The notes under the pieces are model-generated. The model was not told the origin of the DNA and ran no database searches. It worked only from the letters and a program-made list of their open reading frames with translations. A DNA stretch of 64,000 nt, taken from assembly GCA_965214235.1 (NCBI GenBank), contig CBDCBH010000002.1:496001-560000 (forward strand), given 5' to 3'. Origin of the DNA: Ilyomonas sp965214235 (GTDB lineage: Bacteria > Bacteroidota > Bacteroidia > Chitinophagales > Chitinophagaceae). Positions 25,891-33,600 of this stretch are shown here, piece after piece (within the stretch, counting starts at the first letter, position 1; every line of letters starts with the position of its first letter). A program made the position numbers and the translations under genes.

Positions 25891-26093
25891 CGTACAACGA
25901 ACAAGTATTGCCGATGGTGGGGAAGTTGAAAAACCTCCGCCCGGCAACCGAAGTTCAATTGAAAAACTTTTGATGAAGATAAAAACAAAAAGCCGAATAG
26001 TAAACGTCCAGCCCGAACCAAAGCCAAATAGCGAACTGCCGCCGATTGCTCCAACGTCCAGCCCCACTATTGGCAATACTCTTGTTGGCAGTA
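25891..26093. repeat. attC-like palindromic site H
   Basis: The left arm AACAAGTATTGCCGATGGTG and inverted right arm AACAAGAGTATTGCCAATAG (continuing TGGGG) pair closely. The inner motifs are GCCCGGCAACCGAAG and GTCCAGCCCGAACCAAAGCC. The right core GTTGGCAGTA (26083-26092) pairs with TACTGCCAAC at 26786-26795. Confidence 0.75.
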
Positions 26094-26097
26094 GTTT

Positions 26098-26730
26098 TTA
26101 TCGCTCGCCTAAGAGACTGTCAAGCCAATTAATACGTTTTGTCACTACTCCTAAAAACTTATGGTAACGTAGTCCAGATGTTTTACCGTTCGCATTCTGT
26201 TCTGCCAATTCTGCAAAATATTTAGCTTTTTCTTGTTTGTTTTTATGCTTGTTTATTATTGATAGAATTGAGTTCACTTTGTATTTTTCAATTGGGAACA
26301 AAAGTCCTGAATGTCTTTCTAATAAAATGTTTTCAACTTCGTCAAAAGAGCTTGTGTCACCTGTCTTAACTAATAACTCTGAATAATCTAAATAAGCTTG
26401 TGTCTTTACATTTGGATAAACTTTTTCAAATTCAAGAGCTTGCTTATAGTATTTAATCGCTCCATTATAGTTTTCGAGCTGTTTATAAATGTCACCCAAT
26501 GTATGCAAGGCAGAGCCTTTATTAAAATTATCGTCTGGATACTCGGTCAACATTTTAGTCAACAAAGTTTCAGCGACTTTTAAAAGCTGTTTGTCTTTTG
26601 TCTCCACTAACTCAATTGCTTGTATTTTTAAATATTGTGCTCGACCATCTTTTCTTGCTCGTCCAAGTTTGGTAAAGAATTCTTCTTCATCAGTTTTTGT
26701 CCAAGTTTTTCTTCTAAACCAGTCTGTCAT
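26098..26730 (-). CDS. tetratricopeptide-repeat protein
   Basis: 210 residues from the ATG at 26730 (MTDWFRRKTWTKTDEEEFFTKLGRARKDGRAQYLKIQAIELV); a TTG-started extension exists but is unlikely. The middle carries TPR units (LHTLGDIYKQLENYNGAIKYYKQALEFEKVYPN and flanking helices). No signal peptide. TPR proteins with this N-terminus occur scattered in Bacteroidota, often in accessory regions; they mediate protein contacts and no enzymatic role is evident. It is the first unit of the array in the gene direction, with a 56-base leader after the unit end. Confidence 0.75.
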   Translation of the reverse strand: MTDWFRRKTWTKTDEEEFFTKLGRARKDGRAQYLKIQAIELVETKDKQLLKVAETLLTKMLTEYPDDNFNKGSALHTLGDIYKQLENYNGAIKYYKQALEFEKVYPNVKTQAYLDYSELLVKTGDTSSFDEVENILLERHSGLLFPIEKYKVNSILSIINKHKNKQEKAKYFAELAEQNANGKTSGLRYHKFLGVVTKRINWLDSLLGER

Positions 26731-26784
26731 CTTATAATTTGAATTGTCTTTGTCTTTGTGAAGTTTGAACTGTGTCACCAAAAA

Positions 26785-26890
26785 TTACTGCCAACTCAAA
26801 AATAGTCGCAATAATAATAAAAATCAAAAAAAGAATTGTTTCCTCAAAATCAATTACTTAACCCCTTTTATGCAACGTTTTATTTGTTGC
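26785..26890. repeat. degenerate array end / possible attI-like region (site I)
   Basis: Begins with TACTGCCAAC, which closes the TPR unit. It continues with ATAGTCGCAATAATAA, weakly matched by the inverted ATTGTCGCAACAAATAA at about 26880-26897. If the array is integron-like, this is where the insertion site and a promoter would be expected, because it is upstream of all leftward genes. Confidence 0.4.
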
Positions 26891-27191
26891 GACAATACAA
26901 CCTATAGCATCTATAAAAAATGCCTTTTACCATTCGCTTGGCACAGTCTCCTCCCGCTTCTGGCGCCTATCATTTTAAGCATCCGCTTGGTATAACCGCT
27001 TAACCTTTTCATCTCTCTCTTTTTATGTCAGCTTCTTATTGCTCTCACAAACTATTTCACCTTTGTAAAATACTATTAAAAAAAATAACTTCTTTACTAA
27101 ATTCCATTCCTTCCATCTCCTTTTCTTCCCACCTCATTTAACGCTTCTTTATCACGCATAGCCACTTACTAAAAATTACATTTGCGGGAGT
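26891..27191. other. intergenic region right of the array, with -7 box
   Basis: No gene is visible; it is pyrimidine-rich. TACATTTG at 27177-27184 fits the Bacteroidota -7 consensus TAnnTTTG directly upstream of the ATG at 27192, which would give a very short leader. Confidence 0.5.
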
Positions 27192-28199
27192 ATGAAACGT
27201 ATTGTTTTTATTGCAGTGGGTGTGTTTCTTTTTTCATTGCTTCATGCCCAATCGATAACCGGCGTTTGGCGCGGTTATTTTTATTCGGGTATGGGTATTT
27301 TTCGCCAGCAATATAAATACGAAGTGCAGTTTAATCAACTTAAAAACAAAGCCCTGCAAGGCGTTACATACTCTTACAATACCACTTCGTTTTATGGCAA
27401 AGCCGGCTTGCGCGGCATTTTTCAAAGCGCTGCCAATGCAGTGATTATGAAAGAAGATACGTTAATAGAAGTACGTGGCAGCGGCGGCCAAACTTGTTTG
27501 ATGACGTGTTATCTCGATTACAGCAAAGAAGGCAAAACAGAAACCTTGCAAGGCAATTTCACAAGCACTGTAACCGGTACCGGGGCCGATTGCGGAAGCG
27601 GCACTGTTTATCTGGAGCGGGTTGAAAATTCTGACTTTACGAAAGAAGATTTTTTGTTGAAAAAACCATCCCGGCCGCAGGTAATTACAAAGCCGAAAAC
27701 AACGCCTCCGCCGGTTGTAAAAGCAGTACCGCATCGCAGAGATACTACATCATTTAAAAAACAAATAGATACAGTTTCTCTGCATCCGCTGAACGATACA
27801 CTTGCAAAAAAATTACCTCAACCTGTTGTTACTCCACTGGCTATAACAGAAAGAAAAAACGATTTGGTTAGAACCATAATCACCAATTCTCCGGATATAA
27901 AAATTGACCTTTACGACAATGGTGAAATTGACGGCGATACCATCACTGTATATCACAATAACGAAGTGGTGGCTTACAAAAGAGGTTTGAGCGATAAAGC
28001 CATCACTTTACACATAACAGCTTCGGCGCAAAACAATATTCATGAGTTTGTAATGTTTGCCGATAATCTTGGAAAAATTCCACCCAACACCGCTCTCATG
28101 GTGATAACAACCGGCGGCAAACGGTACGAGATTTCGCTGGTTACTACCAAAGAAAAAAATGCGAAAGTGATTGTAGAATATCAGCCTGGCAATTCGTAA
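27192..28199 (+). CDS. secreted hypothetical protein
   Basis: 335 residues with signal peptide MKRIVFIAVGVFLFSLLHAQ. The N-terminal domain (about 20-150, SITGVWRGYFYSGMGIFRQQYKYEVQFNQ ... LERVEN) looks like a small beta-barrel. A Pro/Lys/Thr-rich linker (about 160-225) follows. The C-terminal domain (about 235-335, NSPDIKIDLYDNGEIDGDTITVYHNNEVVAYKRGLSDKAITLHI) is often found in Bacteroidota secreted proteins. The function is unknown. It converges directly on the DUF4397 gene with no spacer. Confidence 0.75.
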   Translation: MKRIVFIAVGVFLFSLLHAQSITGVWRGYFYSGMGIFRQQYKYEVQFNQLKNKALQGVTYSYNTTSFYGKAGLRGIFQSAANAVIMKEDTLIEVRGSGGQTCLMTCYLDYSKEGKTETLQGNFTSTVTGTGADCGSGTVYLERVENSDFTKEDFLLKKPSRPQVITKPKTTPPPVVKAVPHRRDTTSFKKQIDTVSLHPLNDTLAKKLPQPVVTPLAITERKNDLVRTIITNSPDIKIDLYDNGEIDGDTITVYHNNEVVAYKRGLSDKAITLHITASAQNNIHEFVMFADNLGKIPPNTALMVITTGGKRYEISLVTTKEKNAKVIVEYQPGNS

Positions 28200-28916
28200 T
28201 TACAGGTGTGGCCGAATGCTTAGTTGCAGGGTTGTATCGTAAGTAGAGCTATCGGTTATTGCTCTGAATTTGCCTTCTAATAGCAGTGTATAATAACCGG
28301 CATTGATAAGATTATTTCCTGTAAACTTAGCAAGCGTATCGGTGCTTCCGCTTCTGATAGCATAAAAAAAATAAGTGCCCAATTTTGAGCCGACAAATTT
28401 GTTGATACTGTCGTTTGTAACATCATTGTTTATGCTTCTGTTTTTCCAAAGAGTAGTGTGGTTGCTGCTATCAGAATACGAGTAAATATCAACAGCAGGC
28501 GCATCGGGCGAAAAATTAAAAAAGCGCAGGTAAAGCGTATCAGTTGCGGTTCCTAAATTATCTTGTACATAAACCGGGTTTATCTTGCTGAATGTATCTA
28601 TAAAAAACAAAGAATAATAATTGCCTGCGATGGTGGTGAAATTAGTGGTAACCACAACATGTTGCGATGCCGTTTGCGCTGTTATACTTGCATTTCCCGG
28701 CGTTACAGGATTGTAAATAGTAAAACTTCCGAAAGGCAGGCTGGTAGCCGTATTGGCATCGTTTATAAATACGTTTAGTTGTGGCGCATCGGGCGATAAA
28801 GCATACACACTAATGGCTGCGTAAGGCCCAGTGTTGCCGCTTTGTTTACTTGTAGAGCATCCGTATATAGAAAAGAAAAAACAAAATAAAAGAAAAGGAA
28901 GAAATCTGTTTATCAT
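28200..28916 (-). CDS. DUF4397-domain lipoprotein
   Basis: 238 residues from the ATG at 28916; an upstream in-frame ATG adds 24 hydrophilic residues and would bury the signal. The signal MINRFLPFLLFCFFFSIYGC has a lipobox cysteine at residue 20. Two tandem copies of the DUF4397 pattern follow: AAISVYALSPDAPQLNVFIND and LRFFNFSPDAPAVDIYSY, each with the N/S-x-SPDAP-xVD signature. Probably an outer-membrane-attached beta-sandwich protein of unknown role. Confidence 0.82.
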   Translation of the reverse strand: MINRFLPFLLFCFFFSIYGCSTSKQSGNTGPYAAISVYALSPDAPQLNVFINDANTATSLPFGSFTIYNPVTPGNASITAQTASQHVVVTTNFTTIAGNYYSLFFIDTFSKINPVYVQDNLGTATDTLYLRFFNFSPDAPAVDIYSYSDSSNHTTLWKNRSINNDVTNDSINKFVGSKLGTYFFYAIRSGSTDTLAKFTGNNLINAGYYTLLLEGKFRAITDSSTYDTTLQLSIRPHL

Positions 28917-29073
28917 AACACTATGTTTGTGTGCTGTTGCGTTTGTTTTTGTTTGATGGTTTTGCAAAATAAAAGCAATCGTTTCCATCTTTCATCAACA
29001 CAAAATAACAACGGTTTTTTTGCAAGAGGATGCACAACAGCAAAACGTTGCTTGCTTGTAAATAGTATCGCTT

Positions 29074-30504
29074 ATGCCGCACGAAGCTATATCGGCTTTT
29101 GATATTTTTAAAATTGGAGTAGGTCCTTCCAGCTCGCACACCTTAGGTCCGTGGCGCGCTGCATTGCTGTTTGTTAACAGTATAAAAAAGCAGTACAACC
29201 TTCAGCATCTTACATCACTGAAAGTGTTGCTGTACGGCTCTTTGGCAAAAACAGGCAAAGGTCATGGAACCGATATTGCAGTGCAGATGGGCTTGCTGGG
29301 AGAAGATCCTGTAACCACCGATGTATCGCTCATTTTCGCTACAATAAAAAGTATTGAGGTTGATAAAAAAATAAATATAGATGGCGAAAAGACAGTTCTT
29401 TTTTCACCATCTAAAGATGTTGTTTTTTTTATGGATGAAGTGCTGCCGTTTCATCCAAACGGGCTTTCTTTTTTAGCCTCATTCAGCAGTGGCGAAAACA
29501 TCAGCGAAACCTATTATTCTGTTGGTGGCGGCTTCGTGGTGAAAGAAGGCGGAAGCGTTCAATCTTCCGATAAAAAAATCGATCTTCCGTTTCCCATCAA
29601 CACATCATCCGATTTATTATTCTGGTGTATGAAAACCGGCTTGCCCATTTCCGGCATCGTACTGGAAAATGAAACCGCCTGGCGCGCTGAAGCCGAAACC
29701 AGGAAAGGTTTACAGACGATTTGGAAGGTGATGAAAGAGTGCATATTCCGCGGTTGTCATACCAACGGCGAATTGCCCGGAGGCTTGCACGTGAGGCGCC
29801 GTTCTTCCGATTTGAATAAACGACTCACGGCTGGCAAAAAGTACAAGAACATTGAGGAATGGATGACTGTGATAAAAGAAAACGCAAACAACTTTCAGGC
29901 AGTGCTCGATTGGATTAGTTGTTTTGCCCTGGCGGTGAACGAAGAAAACGCTTCGTTTGGCAGGGTGGTTACTGCACCAACCAATGGTGCTGCAGGCGTG
30001 ATACCTGCCGTGCTGATGTATTTTATTTTATTTTGTAATGGCAACACCGAACAACAGGTTGAAAAGTTTTTATTAACGGCTTCGGAGGTAGGAAGCATCT
30101 TTAAAAAAGGCGCCACCATTTCGGCAGCTATGGGCGGTTGCCAGGCAGAAATAGGCGTATCATCTTCTATGGCGGCGGCCGCATTAACAGAGAGCTTAGG
30201 CGGCACGCAACGGCAGGCGTTGATGGCTGCTGAAATTGCTATGGAACATCATTTGGGAATGACGTGCGACCCTGTTGCAGGGCTTGTTCAAATACCCTGC
30301 ATTGAGCGCAATGCGATGGGCGCCATTAAGGCAATCACCGCTTCGCAGTTAGCTTTGCAAAGTATGCCCGATTATGCAAAGGTTTCGCTGGATGCTGTAG
30401 TAAATACCATGTGGGCAACGGCCATTGATATGAATGTAAAATATAAAGAAACAGCAGAAGGCGGACTGGCGCTTCAACTTCCTTTAGGTATGAAAGAATG
30501 TTGA
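29074..30504 (+). CDS. sdaA: L-serine ammonia-lyase (iron-sulfur)
   Basis: Deaminates L-serine to pyruvate and ammonia. 476 residues in the single-chain form, beta domain first (MPHEAISAFDIFKIGVGPSSSHTLGPWRAA), then alpha domain with GRVVTAPTNGAAGVIPAVL, AAMGGCQAEIGVSSSMAAAAL and MTCDPVAGLVQIPCIERNAMGAIKA; the conserved cysteines would hold the 4Fe-4S cluster. The length fits the family. It stands alone; the next gene starts about 100 bases on. An exact TTTGTTTTTAC word lies 4 bases past its stop. Confidence 0.95.
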   Translation: MPHEAISAFDIFKIGVGPSSSHTLGPWRAALLFVNSIKKQYNLQHLTSLKVLLYGSLAKTGKGHGTDIAVQMGLLGEDPVTTDVSLIFATIKSIEVDKKINIDGEKTVLFSPSKDVVFFMDEVLPFHPNGLSFLASFSSGENISETYYSVGGGFVVKEGGSVQSSDKKIDLPFPINTSSDLLFWCMKTGLPISGIVLENETAWRAEAETRKGLQTIWKVMKECIFRGCHTNGELPGGLHVRRRSSDLNKRLTAGKKYKNIEEWMTVIKENANNFQAVLDWISCFALAVNEENASFGRVVTAPTNGAAGVIPAVLMYFILFCNGNTEQQVEKFLLTASEVGSIFKKGATISAAMGGCQAEIGVSSSMAAAALTESLGGTQRQALMAAEIAMEHHLGMTCDPVAGLVQIPCIERNAMGAIKAITASQLALQSMPDYAKVSLDAVVNTMWATAIDMNVKYKETAEGGLALQLPLGMKEC

Positions 30505-30602
30505 CAGGTTTGTTTTTACTTGTCTTTTTTATCAAAAAAAAACAAAAACAGTTTTGTGTTTTCGCATCTTCGTAAAAATAAATTTCTCAATCAAAACAAA
30601 GC

Positions 30603-31934
30603 ATGAGTGCATCCCGCAAACCAAAACGCTTACTGCCTTTGCAACTCATTGCGGTTATTTTTCTCACGGTTTCCGGCGGTCCTTACGGGTTAGAGCCTTT
30701 GTTGGTGTATGCTAACCAACATGCAGCTTTGTTATTGTTGCTTTTTACGCCTTTGTTGTGGGATGTTCCCGCCATCCTCACTGTGCTTGAATTAAACAGC
30801 ATGATGCCCGTTGAAGGCGGTTATTACCAATGGGTGAAACGCGGGCTGGGCTTACGTTGGGCATTTTATGAAGGCTGGTGGACCTGGCTTTATACCTTTG
30901 CCGATCTTGCTATTTACCCGGTGTTGTTTTCGCAATACATTCTTTATTTTTTTCCGCAGGCGGATGCTTATAAAATTCCAATTGGTTTGTTCGTTATCTG
31001 GAGCAGTGCATTGTTAAACATGACTGGTATTGTGCCCGTTGGCAGAGTGGCAACGGTGTTAAGCGCCATTGTTATCATACCGTTTTTAATTTTAATTGGC
31101 ACTGCTGTTACCTCTCCGCATTTTTCTTTTACCATTCCAAAACCTTCTTTGCACGGAATGAGTATGCCGGCTATCGGCATCTCGCTTTATACTATTATCT
31201 GGAATTTTATCGGGTGGGACAATGCTACCACTTACGCCGGTGAAGTGGAGAAGCCCGTACGTTCATACATCATTACCAACATTGTTGTTTTTGTGCTTGT
31301 GCTTTGCATGTATTTGCTTACTGTTTTCACCGTACAGCAAATACCGGTACGTGCTGACATGCTGCAGCAGCAAGGGTTTCCGGCGGCGGGCAAAGTGTTG
31401 GGCGGCTATTGGTTAGGCGCTTTGCTATCGGTTGGCGGGCTGGCAAGCGCAATGGGTTTGTTTTCATCTGTTTTATTATCGGTATCCCGTGTTCCAAAAG
31501 TAATGGCAGACGATAAATTGTTACCCGCAAAGCTCAATTCGCTTCATCCTAAATTTAAAACGCCGTACATTTCCATTCTCATTTGCGCTGCTGTTGTAAG
31601 CCTGATGATTGTTTGGTCGCTGGAAGAATTATTTATTATTGATGTGATGGTATATGGCGCTGGTTTGTTTATTGAATTTATTACATTAATTGCCTTGCGG
31701 AAGAAAGAGCCGCTTGCACATCGGCCGTTTACAATACCAGTAAAAACAAAAGGGTTGTATGTAATGCTGGTAATTCCGTTTATCATTTATGGCATTGCAG
31801 TAAGCGGCGCCTTATCAAAAGAAAACACCCATTTTGTAAAGCCGGTTTTATTTGCTGTTGGCGCTTTGTGTTCGGCTGAAATTGCCTGGCAAATCATACG
31901 TTTGCGAAAGAAATATAAAGCCCTCGGACTATGA
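30603..31934 (+). CDS. APC-superfamily amino acid permease
   Basis: 443 residues, about twelve membrane segments. The early VSGGPYGLEPLL resembles the unwound TM1 binding motif of APC transporters; MMPVEGGYYQWVKRGLG and WNFIGWDNATTYAGEVEKPVRSY match the family. The substrate cannot be told from sequence. It may belong with serine dehydratase upstream (amino acid use), but the spacing leaves that open. Its last four bases overlap the flippase start (ATGA), so these two are translationally coupled. Confidence 0.85.
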   Translation: MSASRKPKRLLPLQLIAVIFLTVSGGPYGLEPLLVYANQHAALLLLLFTPLLWDVPAILTVLELNSMMPVEGGYYQWVKRGLGLRWAFYEGWWTWLYTFADLAIYPVLFSQYILYFFPQADAYKIPIGLFVIWSSALLNMTGIVPVGRVATVLSAIVIIPFLILIGTAVTSPHFSFTIPKPSLHGMSMPAIGISLYTIIWNFIGWDNATTYAGEVEKPVRSYIITNIVVFVLVLCMYLLTVFTVQQIPVRADMLQQQGFPAAGKVLGGYWLGALLSVGGLASAMGLFSSVLLSVSRVPKVMADDKLLPAKLNSLHPKFKTPYISILICAAVVSLMIVWSLEELFIIDVMVYGAGLFIEFITLIALRKKEPLAHRPFTIPVKTKGLYVMLVIPFIIYGIAVSGALSKENTHFVKPVLFAVGALCSAEIAWQIIRLRKKYKALGL

Positions 31935-33235
31935 CATTTTCCAAGCTGTTAGCACAAAGCCTTGTGTGGCGCGGCTTATATTTTATAACGCTGTTTGGCG
32001 TGAATATAACACTATCAAGAACGCTGCAGGCGTCAGGCAGCGGCACTGTTTTTTACATTGCCAACACGTTTGCTTTTGTGCAATTGATAGTTGGGTTGAG
32101 TTTAGAAAATGGAATTACTTTTTATGCTGCCAGTCATCAAATTTCGTCGGGTAAACTGGTATGGCTTTGCACTTTATGGACGTTGATTATCGTTATACTT
32201 CAACTTATTTTTTTTTATTTTTTCTCTACCTCAAACGATAACTTCAACAACGAAAAAACATTTCAATATGCGTTTTGTTTTATTACAGGTTTATTGCTTA
32301 TCACTTACGGCTCTAACCTGTTTTACGCCAACCGGAATTTTGTTGTGCCGAATATAATTTTATCATTTTTCAATTTGCTGTTTGTTGTTTTTGTTTGGTT
32401 TGAAAAATATGTTTCCCGGCAAGTAAACAAAGCAACCATTATTGAGGTTTATTTTTTTATCTTCTTGTTGCAAGGCATTTTTATTATGACAGCTTTTATA
32501 TTAAAAAGCCAATGCTGGCGCGAGTTTGCGCTTCCTAACCGCAGTGATATAAAAAAATTTTTACGCTATTCGTTAACCGTGCTTTTGTTTAATGTGCTTT
32601 TGTTTTTAGTGTACAGAGTTGATTATTATTTTGTGCGGTACAGCCCCGTTTGTACGGCAACCGATTTGGGCAATTACATACAGGCATCGAAGCTGGGACA
32701 GATGCTGTTGGTGGTTCCGCAAATTATTGGCAGCGCCGTGTATCCGCAGGTATCTTCAGGCAAAGAGCTACAATCGGTTAGCCGTATTATTTTATTGTTG
32801 ATGAAGGTAATTGCGCTTCTTTTTATACTGCTTTTTGTTTTTGTTGCACTGGCTGGCAAATGGCTGTTTCCGGTTTTGTTGGGCGTAACCTTTCAGCAGG
32901 TACAAACACCTTTTTTATTGTTACTGCCTGGTATTTACGGGCTGGCGATTATTTCGTTTGTCTCTAATTTTTTTTCGGGGCAGGGCAACGTGAAAATTAG
33001 TGTGCGCGCGGCTTTGGTGGCTTTGCTTGTTGTAGTAACCGGCGATTTTTGTTTTGTTTTTACCTATGGAATTATGGCTGCGGCTATTGTAAGTTCGGTG
33101 GGTTATTTGGTGATGTTTGCTCCTTACTGGTTGTTTTTTAAAAAAGAAACGAAATTATCCAATCATGATTTTTTTCGTTTTGATAAAGCAGATGTTCGGT
33201 TGATGAAAGGTTTGTTTTTACAACAAAAAAAATAA
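31931..33235 (+). CDS. polysaccharide flippase-like membrane protein
   Basis: 434 residues with about twelve hydrophobic segments, of the oligosaccharide flippase/Wzx type (MTFSKLLAQSLVWRGLYFITLFGVNITLSRTLQASGSGTVFYIANTF at the start; GNYIQASKLGQMLLVVPQIIGSAVYPQVSSG in the middle). It would move lipid-linked glycans across the inner membrane. Glycosyltransferases are not adjacent, but the DUF2723 O-mannosyltransferase-like gene follows. Two exact GTAAAAACAAA words (reverse strand, 33053 and 33211) lie inside its 3' end. Confidence 0.75.
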   Translation: MTFSKLLAQSLVWRGLYFITLFGVNITLSRTLQASGSGTVFYIANTFAFVQLIVGLSLENGITFYAASHQISSGKLVWLCTLWTLIIVILQLIFFYFFSTSNDNFNNEKTFQYAFCFITGLLLITYGSNLFYANRNFVVPNIILSFFNLLFVVFVWFEKYVSRQVNKATIIEVYFFIFLLQGIFIMTAFILKSQCWREFALPNRSDIKKFLRYSLTVLLFNVLLFLVYRVDYYFVRYSPVCTATDLGNYIQASKLGQMLLVVPQIIGSAVYPQVSSGKELQSVSRIILLLMKVIALLFILLFVFVALAGKWLFPVLLGVTFQQVQTPFLLLLPGIYGLAIISFVSNFFSGQGNVKISVRAALVALLVVVTGDFCFVFTYGIMAAAIVSSVGYLVMFAPYWLFFKKETKLSNHDFFRFDKADVRLMKGLFLQQKK

Positions 33236-33600
33236 TGTTGCGATGAACAAACGGGTTTGCACTTTGGAATGCTCAATTAATGTTTTATAGTTGATGGGCT
33301 GCGGGATGGAAGTGGAAAGCCCGTAAAGCGCAGCGAAAGAAAAGCTGCGAGCTATGAAGTATGAGCTTTGAGAGGGAACAGCCTGCGCTGCGGACTTGTA
33401 ACGGACAGCCCGAACCAAAATTGAAGTAAAAACAAAAGGCCGACAGCCCCAATTCAAAATTAGTTAGTTTGTTTTTACTGCAAAATTCAGCAGCATTGCC
33501 TGTTCATTTATCAATCAATTCTTAAAATCAGTAACCGCATAATCTCTTTCAACAGTTTCCGTTATGTTTGTCCGGGTTTATAAAAAAACTGCATCTTACC
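33236..33600. other. 365-bp intergenic region with inverted motif pair
   Basis: No gene is visible. 33411-33450 contains ACGGACAGCCCGAACCAAAA and GGCCGACAGCCCC, a fragment resembling the inner motifs of the cassette-array sites. AGTAAAAACAAA at 33425-33436 and its inverted copy TTTGTTTTTACT at 33468-33479 face each other across 31 bases and could form a stem. Confidence 0.6.
33425..33479. repeat. inverted pair of the AGTAAAAACAAA word
   Basis: Two perfect 12-base copies in opposite orientation separated by 31 bases. The full set of exact 11-mer GTAAAAACAAA sites is, on +: 24337, 31740, 33426, 36923, 40409, 43075, 60666; on -: 30509, 33053, 33211, 33468, 45966, 46124, 52598, 54304 (left coordinate given). 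Confidence 0.7.

Larger units (their letters stand above)
20008..26890 (-). mobile_element. integron-like gene cassette array (candidate new type)
   Basis: Five leftward genes, one rightward gene and one gene-less unit are separated by related 190-220 bp imperfect palindromes (20008-20199, 21255-21453, 22576-22797, 24081-24282, 24422-24622, 25891-26093, plus a half site at 23290-23343 and a degenerate copy at 26785-26890). Each unit starts with GTT plus a unit-specific sequence and ends with its exact complement. In gene direction, starts lie about 31-65 bases inside the unit and most stops lie under 10 bases from the next site. These features match integron cassettes. Site length, core sequence and the absence of any integrase in the window do not match a standard integron. 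Confidence 0.7.

Noticed and set aside
25858..26076. N-terminal extension of the esterase by 73 residues
   Set aside because: It would read through palindromic site H, and the signal peptide begins cleanly at the ATG at 25857.
20008..26890. CRISPR array as an explanation for the spaced repeats
   Set aside because: Spacing is gene-sized, repeats are long and imperfect palindromes, and no cas gene is present.
20008..26890. Canonical integron with intI
   Set aside because: No tyrosine recombinase gene is found in the window, and the cores do not fit RYYYAAC/GTTRRRY; only the cassette-like logic is supported.
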